Shown here: positions 56,219 to 64,000 of the stretch, in pieces
Position numbering within the stretch: position 1 is the first letter of the stretch
How the letters are laid out: every line of letters begins with the position of its first letter
Assembly (NCBI RefSeq): GCF_002836735.1
Contig: NZ_PJAS01000051.1
Location: 1-64,000, forward strand
Direction: 5' to 3'
Length of the DNA stretch: 64,000 nucleotides
Source of the DNA: Psychrobacter sp. 4Bb
GTDB lineage: Bacteria; Pseudomonadota; Gammaproteobacteria; Pseudomonadales; Moraxellaceae
Program-made: the position numbers and the translations under genes
Notes under the pieces: generated by a model
What the model saw: only the letters and a program-made list of their open reading frames with translations
Told to the model about the DNA's origin: nothing
Databases searched by the model: none

Positions 56219-57253
56219 ATGATGCTTTATATAAAAAGGCTATCTGTAGGTTTTGCTACGGTTGTAACATGCGTATCTGCACAAGCAATCGATCTTGTGA
56301 CAACAGATGACACGACTTTGAGTATCGGTGGTTACATCAAAGCAGAAGGTGCTTTTAACTCTCCTGATGAAGGCGAGTCGGAATTTAAGGGTAATTTACG
56401 CCAGTCTCGTATTAATGTTAAAACAACCAAGTCGGTAGATGATAAAAAACTCACGGGGTTTATCGAAGGTGATTTTTATGGCGATTACGCCAAGGGCGGC
56501 TCAAATCTGCGCTTACGCCATGCCTATGTTCAGGTTGATGATTTGACAGTGGGTAAGACTTGGAACGGTCAGTTTTTGGCAGTGGCACCTCTGTCTACGG
56601 AGCAGCTTGACTTCTGGGGTACTGGTTTGGGCACGGCCTCTGGTGGTGGTTCTTATATTCGTCCAGATTTGACGTTGCACTATACTTATAAGGGGCTACG
56701 TTTTACGGCGCAAGACCCTGTTTATGATAATGCGAGCCTGCCTGATATGGTGGTAAGCTACAAAGATAAGATATCTAACTTTGACTATAACGTGGCTGTC
56801 ACGGCTCGTGATGCTGAGAACGGAGATGGTTCAGATGTGGGTATCGGTGTTTCTTTAGCGGGCAAGCTGACATTGGGTAAAGATTCACTCCATGCCAGTA
56901 TATACAATGGTAAAGGCATGGGTGCTTATTCTGCCATCTGTGTTGGAGGACCGCTAGTTATGAATGGCGGCGTAGACTGTGATGCCGAGGATGGGAAGCT
57001 TATCTCGCAAACTGGCTATAGCGTAGGATATAAGCATCAATTTACCCAAAAGCTGCGTGGCAACTTGCGCTATGGTGAGGTAAATGTAGACGATGCGGCA
57101 GATACTTCTGCTAATGTAAAAAGCGCAAACCTTATCTATGAGTATCTACCAGATCTAGATTTGGGTATTGAGTGGAGAAATCAGGACGTAACGACATTTC
57201 CATGGATGCCAGCAGGTCAGCAAATTGAAATAATGGCAAAATATGATTTTTGA
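56219..57253 (+). CDS. DcaP-like outer-membrane porin
   Basis: 344 residues with a signal peptide (cleavage after SAQA near residue 23). The mature start LSIGGYIKAEGAF, the LRQSRINVKT and TVGKTWNGQFLAVAPLSTEQLDFWG blocks, and ending MAKYDF are those of the DcaP family, named for dicarboxylic acid uptake in Acinetobacter. The N-terminal coiled coil of many DcaP proteins is lacking, so this is a shorter form. Placed at the end of the beta-oxidation group, consistent with outer-membrane entry of the substrate. AGGGAA site upstream. Confidence 0.85.
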   Translation: MMLYIKRLSVGFATVVTCVSAQAIDLVTTDDTTLSIGGYIKAEGAFNSPDEGESEFKGNLRQSRINVKTTKSVDDKKLTGFIEGDFYGDYAKGGSNLRLRHAYVQVDDLTVGKTWNGQFLAVAPLSTEQLDFWGTGLGTASGGGSYIRPDLTLHYTYKGLRFTAQDPVYDNASLPDMVVSYKDKISNFDYNVAVTARDAENGDGSDVGIGVSLAGKLTLGKDSLHASIYNGKGMGAYSAICVGGPLVMNGGVDCDAEDGKLISQTGYSVGYKHQFTQKLRGNLRYGEVNVDDAADTSANVKSANLIYEYLPDLDLGIEWRNQDVTTFPWMPAGQQIEIMAKYDF

Positions 57254-57922
57254 GTTGAATAAGTAAGAGGTAGGAAGTCGCAGACTTTTATTAAGATGAG
57301 GCTTTATTCGTGCATAATAGAGGTAAAGCTTTTTCTATAAAATCGCTAATAATGCTAAAGTAGCAATCAAAAGTTCAAATTGACTAAGGTTGCTATGCCT
57401 AATATAGAGTCCAATACAGAAAAACCAACACTTAAACAGAGTATCGCGCTGTCAGAGAAGAGCGAATACATATTTGATGATATAAGCACAGCGCAATCTG
57501 CTTTCTTAACACTACCAGTCGTTATACAGACTGCACTAGAGCAAGCTAAACGAGTCGTTCTGATAGCAAATAATCCTGCTGTGACCACGACGCAGCTTGA
57601 GATATTGTTACAGCCCGATGATGTCTTGGTGTTATTTAATCACTTTATTCATGATGATTTTTTTGCCAGCCATGAGTTAGCTAGTTCGCTACCTAAGTTG
57701 CTGTTTTTTCGGCAGATTGGTGACAGTAAGCTGCATTTTGGCCTACCGCCTAGAAGCAATCATATATCAGTGGTGGAGCAAATGGCAGAGACCGCCCCGC
57801 TAGGGATATTGACGAGTAACCAGCCTTATCAGTTTCCAACATTAGCTGATGACCCAAGTCCTAATGATGATCCTATCACTGCTCATCGCATCTTAGATAT
57901 TCCTTCGAACATGAAAAAACTA

Positions 57923-58637
57923 GGGGCTGTAGTAGATAAGGATTAAATATCACACCATTTTCTCAAGGTTTTCAGCTGATTAGATGGTGAGCCATAGTTG
58001 AATCTAAACTCGCACTCTTTTAAAAACAAATGGAAGTTCTTCTTATTAATCCCATTATACTTTCTGAGTGTTCGTTTGGACTGATTCCAGAAGTTCTCAA
58101 TGCCATTGATGTGATTGTTCTTACCGCAAATGAACTCTATAGAGTGATTGACTCTGAAATGTTTAAACTCACTCACATCTAATGCATTGTAACTTCGATA
58201 GCTATCCGTATAAACAAAGCTGTCAGGCTTGATTTTACGCTTAATAACAGGCATTAGGGTAGTCTGTTTGGTGTCTGCTACGACAATGGTATAAACCTTA
58301 CCGTTTCGTTTTAGAATACCAAATACAGCGGTTTTACCAGCAGCCCCGCGACCTCTTTTGCCTTTGCGTACACCGCCAAAGTAACTTTCATCTAATTCGA
58401 CCTCACCATCAAAAAGCTCATCAGCTTCTAATGAGAGATGGTAATCTATCACAAGTCTTATTTTATGATAAAAAAGTGCAGCAGTATTAGGCTGAATATC
58501 AAGCAAATCTGCGGCTGTTCTAGCAGTCACTTCAGCCGTAAAAAACTCTAACAGCCTTCGCTGTGCTTTTTTACTTAGTTTACAACGGGTTATCTTCATA
58601 AAAGTAGTCTAGCATAGTGCTTATCTACTACAGCCCC
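57923..58637 (-). mobile_element. Complete IS1595-family insertion sequence, 715 bp
   Basis: Terminal inverted repeats GGGGCTGTAGTAGATAAG at both ends (left from 57923, right ending 58637), bordered by perfect 8-bp duplications AAAAACTA (57915-57922 and 58638-58645). Length, 8-bp duplication and transposase type fit the IS1595 family (IS1016-like group). Perfect duplication and the unbroken transposase suggest a recent insertion. Confidence 0.95.
57943..58599 (-). CDS. IS1595-family transposase
   Basis: 218 residues, complete. DESYFGGVRKGKRGRGAAGK (first Asp block near 70), VYTDSYRSYN (second Asp near 131) and HINGIENFWNQSKR (third acidic block near 165) match the IS1595 transposase core. 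Short N-terminal helix-turn-helix region. Encoded inside the IS at 57923-58637, 20 bp and 38 bp from the ends. Confidence 0.93.
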   Translation of the reverse strand: MKITRCKLSKKAQRRLLEFFTAEVTARTAADLLDIQPNTAALFYHKIRLVIDYHLSLEADELFDGEVELDESYFGGVRKGKRGRGAAGKTAVFGILKRNGKVYTIVVADTKQTTLMPVIKRKIKPDSFVYTDSYRSYNALDVSEFKHFRVNHSIEFICGKNNHINGIENFWNQSKRTLRKYNGINKKNFHLFLKECEFRFNYGSPSNQLKTLRKWCDI

Positions 58638-58992
58638 AAAAACTATTATCAAGCACCATTCATCACAGTGTACTGTCAGAGCATCACAAAGTCGTTACTG
58701 ACTATCCATACTTTACCGATATTCATTCGTCAGCACCCTCATCAGGTTTTCTATTGTATCGGCTGATGCTGGCAGCTCGAGCATACTTACATAATACTGG
58801 AGAAACGAAACTACCGTTAGAAATAGTAATGATCGGTTTCAATGACAATGATAAAACTGCTCACTTTTGGCATGGTCATAACTGGGATTTTGAACGTCAG
58901 GAAATGAATCGACCACCTATAGGAGTGACTATTCATCGGTACTAGAATATTGATTAACTAAGTTTTCGTTAGCTAGAGATTGCTAGAAGTAG

Positions 58993-59988
58993 TTAAACAT
59001 AAGGAGCATCGGGACAATGAGAAAGCTCCACCTCTTTGTCATTAGGCTCTCGTTGTATGGCTATCGGTAACGACTGTTCCTCTGTCCAATCAATCAGTTC
59101 CATATCGGAAAATTGGGACAACCATCCTGCCATGGGCCAACAGTGCCATTTTTTATAGAAGCGATTGGCATTGACAATGATACTGTCCAGATGATTGAGG
59201 GGTGGCCGGTAGACACTGTGCTGCTGATGATAAGCGATATCAGCAGTAAGGTAAAAATCGATATCTAATCGGCGTGCTGTAAAAGCAAAATCGGTATCCT
59301 CTGCACCATAACCTGTATATTGGGTGTCGAAACCGCCAATTTCATCAAAAGTCTGTCGCTTGATAGCGAAGCATAGGCTCCAAAATGCACCGTAATCATC
59401 AGTTTGTTTGATAGCGGTTTGCTCTGTTTCAGTAGGATATGAGTCAGATTCATCAAAATTATAACGATAAGGGTTATAGACAGACAGCCCGTCTAAAACA
59501 GAGAAAGGCAGCTGATTGATTTTTAATTGTGCATTTTCTTCTACTGATAAAGGTCGCGTTAGATAGCGTGGTTGACCCATCAAAAGCGCATTAGGATATT
59601 GCAGAAGCTTCTTATACATTTGCTCAATAAACGTAGGCGCTACGATACAATCAACATCCAAAAAAATCAGCATATCGTGAGTTGCCTGCAGTGCTCCAAA
59701 ATTGCGATTGTGTCCGATATCAAACTCTGTAGTTTTAATATCATCACCGTCATTCACAGCTGATTTAACCGTAGTTGGTAATTTCATGATATTTAGTGAA
59801 AATTCAGCTAACCGATTGGGATCGGCATCGTCGTTGACGATAATGACTTCGGCTGGCTTTACACTACTATTTTCTAGACCACTAAGTAGGTTGTAGAGAT
59901 GACGATTACGACCATAGCAAGTCGTAATGATGGTCATCGGTACAGTATTAGAAGTCGTGCTCGCGTTACTCGTTGGCTGAATGGTCAT
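58993..59988 (-). CDS. Family 2 glycosyltransferase
   Basis: 331 residues, GT-A fold. ITTCYGRNRHLYNLLSGL start, nucleotide-binding DDADPN, metal-binding DVD in LIFLDVDCIVAP (near 112) and the GGFDTQYTGYGAEDTDFAFTARRL galactosyltransferase-like block near 220. No membrane segments. Transfers a sugar in a cell-surface polysaccharide or glycan pathway together with the three glycosyltransferases upstream on the same strand. Gap to the next gene about 60 bp with a tandem repeat. Confidence 0.85.
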   Translation of the reverse strand: MTIQPTSNASTTSNTVPMTIITTCYGRNRHLYNLLSGLENSSVKPAEVIIVNDDADPNRLAEFSLNIMKLPTTVKSAVNDGDDIKTTEFDIGHNRNFGALQATHDMLIFLDVDCIVAPTFIEQMYKKLLQYPNALLMGQPRYLTRPLSVEENAQLKINQLPFSVLDGLSVYNPYRYNFDESDSYPTETEQTAIKQTDDYGAFWSLCFAIKRQTFDEIGGFDTQYTGYGAEDTDFAFTARRLDIDFYLTADIAYHQQHSVYRPPLNHLDSIIVNANRFYKKWHCWPMAGWLSQFSDMELIDWTEEQSLPIAIQREPNDKEVELSHCPDAPYV

Positions 59989-60025
59989 CGCTTGTCTTTA
60001 CCTCGCTATCAGGTTGCCTGTAATT

Positions 60026-60060
60026 TTTAATAAGTCAGTATTTAATAAGTCAGTATTTAA
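60026..60060 (-). repeat. 15-bp tandem duplication over a stop codon
   Basis: TTTAATAAGTCAGTA occurs at 60026-60040 and 60041-60055, followed by TTTAA. The stop codon of the glycosyltransferase gene at 60050 lies in the second copy, and the first repeats the same stop. Confidence 0.6.
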
Positions 60061-61366
60061 TTGTTGATTCAGGTGTTAAGTTGAGTCGAAGAAGTAACCA
60101 GTTTTCAAACCAAAGCTTAGTAGTAGGATAATCAGTGATGCTATGCATAAACACCTGACCAGCTGTTGGCGTAACTGCGTTGGTTTCCTCACCGCTATCT
60201 TCCTCAAAGTTATTTTCTTCACTGTTATTTTTTTCAATGCTATCAACCGAGGTAGTGGGGTGTTGTTTGCTTCGGTAATGAATTGTTTGGGCAATAGATT
60301 CAGATTGACCATCATTGACGCTCATTAAGGTTTTAAACTGCTGCCAATTTAGCGCTTTGTTTTGAGCGACTAACGCTTCAGCCATGACAGCTTGTTCATT
60401 ATGTGGTCTATCATCAGGCACTACTATGAGCGGCGTATCGTAATTATATGCTTGCGCGACAGCGTTTAGACCGCAAGCCATCATCAGATAGTCGCTATGA
60501 CAAATAAATGGTGTGACGTCATCTACCTCAGCTGAGATATCGACATAACATCGTTTGTCATCGTCTATAGGCCCGAGAGAGACAATTAATGCATTGGGTA
60601 GCAGTGAGCGCAACTCCGGTAGTTTTTCGTCAATCGCCTTGTGTCCACCGTAGCCTTTGATAACGGTAACAATAGGTATTGTAGCTTCGGATTTGTCTAT
60701 TAATTGAGCTTCGATAGATGGTAGGCTTGTAGATTTAGGCGCAGAAATTTCGCCACCTACGCTTAATTTTTCCAAAATATCTATAAAACTCTCATAAGTG
60801 TATGACTCAGCTTGTTGAGAGTAGATAAAGTCAAGATAGAGCGTCTTATCACAGACCCACTCAGATGTCTGGGCAGACTCTAACGCTTTAGGATAAGGTG
60901 CTAGTAAGGCAAGCGCGCCAACGAAAGCACCAAAATGTGGCGCATCGTCGCGAATGCCCGGAAGCCTAACGTAAAGGTAAGGAATACTTGCCGCACGGCA
61001 GAGCATCGCCACCTCAACGCTGACATCGATAATCATCAGATCAATCTTACAGTGAAAAATAGTGTCTAGTATTTGGTGACTGCGTTCTTGAATGTCACCA
61101 TTGCCTACGGGCGAGTAGTGTAAGCTGGCTGGTTGCCAATATTCTCCTGCACGACCTGCTAAGATATCATCGGGGCGTTCATCTTCCGCATTCAAACGTA
61201 TGATTTGTTGTTCATCAATAGCGGTAAAACGATAGCTATCTATATCTAAACTCGTAAATACCGTTAATTGCGCTCTTGCATCATTAGGCAGCAATGCAGC
61301 CAGTTTATCTGCCTGTCGGCAATGTCCTGAGCCATGATGATGAGCATAATATCCGATACGCATCAT
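60050..61366 (-). CDS. Glycosyltransferase-like protein (GT-B, MurG/GT28-like)
   Basis: 438 residues. Starts GYYAHHHGSGHCRQADKLAALLP, the GHxxR-type nucleotide-sugar transferase N terminus, and a second-half HSDYLMMACGLNAVAQAYNYDTPLIVVPDDRPHNEQAVMAEAL block typical of GT28/MurG acceptor-donor sites. A long, acidic Asn/Glu/Ser insert lies near residues 375-415. Its ATG overlaps the stop of the GT4 gene by one base (TAATG), showing translational coupling. Acceptor and sugar unknown. Confidence 0.75.
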   Translation of the reverse strand: MMRIGYYAHHHGSGHCRQADKLAALLPNDARAQLTVFTSLDIDSYRFTAIDEQQIIRLNAEDERPDDILAGRAGEYWQPASLHYSPVGNGDIQERSHQILDTIFHCKIDLMIIDVSVEVAMLCRAASIPYLYVRLPGIRDDAPHFGAFVGALALLAPYPKALESAQTSEWVCDKTLYLDFIYSQQAESYTYESFIDILEKLSVGGEISAPKSTSLPSIEAQLIDKSEATIPIVTVIKGYGGHKAIDEKLPELRSLLPNALIVSLGPIDDDKRCYVDISAEVDDVTPFICHSDYLMMACGLNAVAQAYNYDTPLIVVPDDRPHNEQAVMAEALVAQNKALNWQQFKTLMSVNDGQSESIAQTIHYRSKQHPTTSVDSIEKNNSEENNFEEDSGEETNAVTPTAGQVFMHSITDYPTTKLWFENWLLLRLNLTPESTIKY

Positions 61367-62679
61367 TATGATCCCTCAGAAAAGCTAACAAGACTGCTAT
61401 CAGTTTCAACTGGCGCTTGAATGGCTTGATTGAAAAATTGCAGGGAGTCTTTTGTTAAATCAGACAGCTCATAGCTGTTGATACTGTTAATACTGCTTAT
61501 GTAGCTTTCTGAACTGTCTTCTATTAACGCAGTTCTATTTTTTAACGCTGCTCGGTACAGTTCCAGATAGCCGTCTACCATGGCTGACACTGAACAAAAC
61601 TGTAAAGCACGGTCACGGCAAGCTTGGCGTGATATATTTTTAATCGTAGAAAAACCATTGATAAAGGCGGCTTTGTCTTTTTTAGGTACGATGACTCCTG
61701 TCTCTGGAGTAATAATTTCGGCACTGGCTCCTGCATCGAAACCAATGACTGGTGTGCCACATGCCAGACTCTCAGCCAAGGTCAATCCGTATGGCTCGTC
61801 CCAAGTGCTAGTAAATAGCATGGCAGTTGCTTGGCATAAGTAATTATTAATCTCGTCCTTGGTGACATGACCTACGTAACTGAATAGTTTGTCATCGCCA
61901 CTCTTACTGTCTTTAAATAACAAAGGAGCTACTTTTTGATTAAAGTAGTCTTCATTGCTTTTAGGTCCTGCTATGATAAGTTTCTTCCCAGCTTCCATAC
62001 AGTAACGCATGGCTAAATGAGTGCCTTTCTCAGGGCAGATACGCCCATACCAAAAATATACCTCGTCATCGCTACCATCAGTACTGCCAATCGACTCTGT
62101 ATTGGCAGTAAAGGATTCAACATCGATGCCGTTATACACCACTTGTGAAGGGACAAACTCAGCGAATAACTGCTGTTGGTGCTTACTAATCGCTGTAAAT
62201 TTAGTGGTTGTACCAGCGCGCAGTGTTAAAAGCGCCAAACGTAACTGTGGAAAAATAGGCGTATGAAAAGTGGTAAAAAACCTTTCGCCAAATGCTTGGC
62301 CTGTCATCATCGGAATGTGGTGCAAACTGTGGTTATGTACGATATCAATCTCACCGCGCTCATCACGTTCGATAATATCTCGTAGGGCTATCTGATAGGT
62401 GAGATATTGATACATCTCTTCACGGCCCATGGCGACTGTTTCATGCTCATTATCATAGACCATCTTGTTAAACTCATGACGAGTCAATAACGGCACCAAC
62501 GTTGCTTTCGTCTCGCTATCTTTATGAGCGTAAAGCAATACCTCATGACCTTGCGCCACCAACTCATCACAAATCAATTGGGTAATCATTTCTAGACCAC
62601 CCGCGTAAGGCTGGGCAATGGGATACAGTGAATGCGCAATAATGGCAATACGTAGCGGTGAATTCGAAGACCTAATCAT
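61366..62679 (-). CDS. Family 4 glycosyltransferase
   Basis: 437 residues from the ATG at 62679 (AAAGG upstream; in-frame ATG at 62796 gives a poor site and no conserved extension). GT-B fold with IAIIAHSLYPIAQPYAGGLEMITQLI at the N terminus, VVYNGIDVESF, YFWYGRICPEKGTHLAM and the EPYGLTLAESLACGTPVIGFDAG donor-binding block near 325-350. Transfers a sugar from a nucleotide donor. Part of the four-gene glycosyltransferase operon. Confidence 0.87.
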   Translation of the reverse strand: MIRSSNSPLRIAIIAHSLYPIAQPYAGGLEMITQLICDELVAQGHEVLLYAHKDSETKATLVPLLTRHEFNKMVYDNEHETVAMGREEMYQYLTYQIALRDIIERDERGEIDIVHNHSLHHIPMMTGQAFGERFFTTFHTPIFPQLRLALLTLRAGTTTKFTAISKHQQQLFAEFVPSQVVYNGIDVESFTANTESIGSTDGSDDEVYFWYGRICPEKGTHLAMRYCMEAGKKLIIAGPKSNEDYFNQKVAPLLFKDSKSGDDKLFSYVGHVTKDEINNYLCQATAMLFTSTWDEPYGLTLAESLACGTPVIGFDAGASAEIITPETGVIVPKKDKAAFINGFSTIKNISRQACRDRALQFCSVSAMVDGYLELYRAALKNRTALIEDSSESYISSINSINSYELSDLTKDSLQFFNQAIQAPVETDSSLVSFSEGS

Positions 62680-62869
62680 GTTTTTAAGACCTTTATAGTT
62701 ATAAGCGTTATGGCTATAAGCGTTTTGGTTAGTAGAGTGATGTATAGGGAACCTAGTATAGAAACGATAAAAGACAATAGAATGACCTTGGTTCAAAATT
62801 GGCTTATATAAATCGCAAGTTTTTGAGAATCACTATCTTTATAAGCACTAGTTTTATAAGTACTGATTT

Positions 62870-64000
62870 TTATGAATCGATGGTTTTTTTATCTTTAAAT
62901 AAAGACGTCGCATAAGATGTCGTGATAGTCGTCTTCTTTTGATGGGCTACTTTTAAAGTCTGTCTCAGAACCTTACTCATACTTGGTATGTCTGCTCGAG
63001 CATCAGAGAAATTATCCATTGCTACCTTGGCTGCGCTTAGTTTAAGAATACAAACTGCCGCTGCACATATAAACATTACTGGTGAGTAGAGCGGTGAAAA
63101 TGGCGCTACAACTAGGACTGTAATGATATTTAGCACCAATAGCAGTTTTGGTAACGCCGCTATATTCTTAATAAATAATGACTGACGATTTTGGATATAG
63201 TTTTGTTTTGGCGTACAGACAAAAGGTTTCTCTCGTCCCCACAGCACCGGAAGCCATGACAAGGCACCAATCTCCCAAAAGTTTAAGTGCATTAACCATG
63301 CACGTATTTTTCTACCAAAACGTGGTTGATGGTTGTCATCTACTTGTTTATTAAGAGGCGATTGATCACGGCAATAAGCCCACAACCGTCTAAGGATAAA
63401 AAATGAATAGCCTGCATAAACCAGATATAAAGGGGTAAGCATCGACACGTTAGCGTTATTTACCAAAAGCATATCAACCATCACCAATAATGAGCAGATA
63501 TGCAAAAGGATAAAGAACCCTGTGAAATTTACCCAAGCACTCAGCTGAGACAGATGAGCGCGTATATAGGCTAGACGTTCTCTCATGCTTTTGGATTGCG
63601 AGATATGTTGAACTGGAGAGTTGTACAGGACTGACAGGTAATCCGTGAGCACTTGCATATTGCCGTAGATCCAACGTCGACGTTGACATATTAGGTCATC
63701 TAGCGTGTTAGGCAGTAAACCTGTGGCAATAACTTCTGGCACAAACTGACTGCGAAAACCTTGTCGATGCATAAGCACGCCCATTTGAGCATCTTCAGTG
63801 ATAGAAGCACCTGACCAGCCTCCTATGCTCAAAAGATCTGAGCGTCGAATGGCTGCGTAAGTACCCGTTGATAAGGCGCGATTGCGATTAAAAGGACGAT
63901 ACAGATGATGATTAAAATAGTGATTCAACTCGTTATGAGCATCCAGCTGTCCTTCATTACGATAAAACTGCGGAAACTGCAGTAAGGTATGCTCAGGATA
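62870..64000 (-). CDS. Processive-type family 2 glycosyltransferase, N terminus outside the window
   Basis: At least 377 residues, open to the window edge, so the 5' part is missing. The visible part has ALSTGTYAAIRRSDLLSIGGW, ITEDAQMGVLMHRQGF (ED motif) and CQRRRWIYGNMQ, the Q-x-x-R-W motif of cellulose/hyaluronan synthase-like enzymes, followed by four or five membrane segments. Likely polymerises or adds a sugar at the inner membrane. Start codon not visible. Confidence 0.85.
   Translation of the reverse strand, partial: YPEHTLLQFPQFYRNEGQLDAHNELNHYFNHHLYRPFNRNRALSTGTYAAIRRSDLLSIGGWSGASITEDAQMGVLMHRQGFRSQFVPEVIATGLLPNTLDDLICQRRRWIYGNMQVLTDYLSVLYNSPVQHISQSKSMRERLAYIRAHLSQLSAWVNFTGFFILLHICSLLVMVDMLLVNNANVSMLTPLYLVYAGYSFFILRRLWAYCRDQSPLNKQVDDNHQPRFGRKIRAWLMHLNFWEIGALSWLPVLWGREKPFVCTPKQNYIQNRQSLFIKNIAALPKLLLVLNIITVLVVAPFSPLYSPVMFICAAAVCILKLSAAKVAMDNFSDARADIPSMSKVLRQTLKVAHQKKTTITTSYATSLFKDKKTIDS

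Larger units (their letters stand above)
57395..58945 (+). pseudogene. Gene split by IS1595 element; GT29-like protein by weak resemblance
   Basis: Coding from ATG 57395 (AAGG upstream; TTG at 57380 also possible) to 57922, then interrupted by the IS at 57923-58637, resuming at 58646 after removal of one 8-bp duplicate (AAAAACTA) and running in frame to the TAG at 58943-58945. The reconstructed product is about 275 residues. RVVLIANNPAVTTTQL, DDVLVLFNHFI and a C-terminal IGFNDND, HGHNWDFER recall GT29/sialyltransferase-like folds (weak inference). Lies at the edge of the glycosyltransferase locus, which agrees. The second piece 58754-58945 is not an independent gene. Confidence 0.8.

Noticed and set aside
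58754..58945. Short frame after the IS1595 element as a separate gene
   Set aside because: It is the 3' end of the gene interrupted by the IS, in frame with the 5' part once the element and one target copy are removed.
1..64000. CRISPR array, tRNA or rRNA genes
   Set aside because: No regularly spaced repeats with unique spacers and no clear cloverleaf or rRNA-like segment was seen; faint tRNA-like matches could be missed by eye.

Overview
The window looks like a chromosomal segment of a Moraxellaceae gammaproteobacterium, most likely Psychrobacter. This is an inference from gene content (phenylalanine hydroxylase route to homogentisate, a DcaP-like porin with an adipate-type beta-oxidation cluster, ESPR-type trimeric autotransporter, several siderophore receptors) and AT-leaning intergenic DNA. 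No rRNA, tRNA or CRISPR array was recognised.

Layout. 1-7.3 kb: a Cpx-like envelope-stress module (Spy/CpxP-like lipoprotein divergent from an OmpR-type regulator and its kinase) beside a large YadA-type adhesin. 7.4-19.3 kb: aromatic amino-acid catabolism. phhA/phhB convert Phe to Tyr, an aromatic aminotransferase makes 4-hydroxyphenylpyruvate, hppD makes homogentisate, and maiA and fahA finish the route. Canonical hmgA is not in the window; a VOC-superfamily protein sits beside fahA instead. IclR and LysR regulators, an orphan TRAP binding protein and a flavin-dependent oxygenase-like protein accompany them, followed by an NhaC-like antiporter (19.4-20.8 kb).

20.9-30.3 kb: iron acquisition. 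Two TonB receptors each have a Fur-box-like palindrome upstream; there is also a siderophore-interacting reductase, a PepSY membrane protein with a His-rich loop and a cyclic-peptide-type ABC exporter. 30.6-34.2 kb: a b-type cytochrome, a QseBC-like two-component system and a VIT1/CCC1-type transporter. 34.3-38.7 kb: a compact four-gene minus-strand operon (thermostable-hemolysin/GNAT-like protein, AMP-forming ligase, TauD-like dioxygenase, SDR). It reads as an uncharacterised small-molecule pathway and is the best candidate for a new system here.

39-45.5 kb: an accessory stretch with a glutathione transferase, an IS3-type transposase remnant, an azoreductase/luciferase-like pair with a LysR regulator, a REP-like repeat and an old-yellow-enzyme reductase. 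45.7-57.3 kb: a dca-like dicarboxylate/acyl-CoA beta-oxidation locus with IclR regulator, MFS transporter, acyl-CoA dehydrogenase, hydratase, 3-hydroxyacyl-CoA dehydrogenase, 3-oxoadipyl-CoA-type thiolase, CoA ligase, thioesterase and porin. It carries a repeated operator-like palindrome and an IS5-like MITE at the IclR stop codon. 57.4-64 kb: a glycosyltransferase locus whose first gene is split by a complete IS1595-family element with a perfect 8-bp target duplication; the last glycosyltransferase runs off the window.
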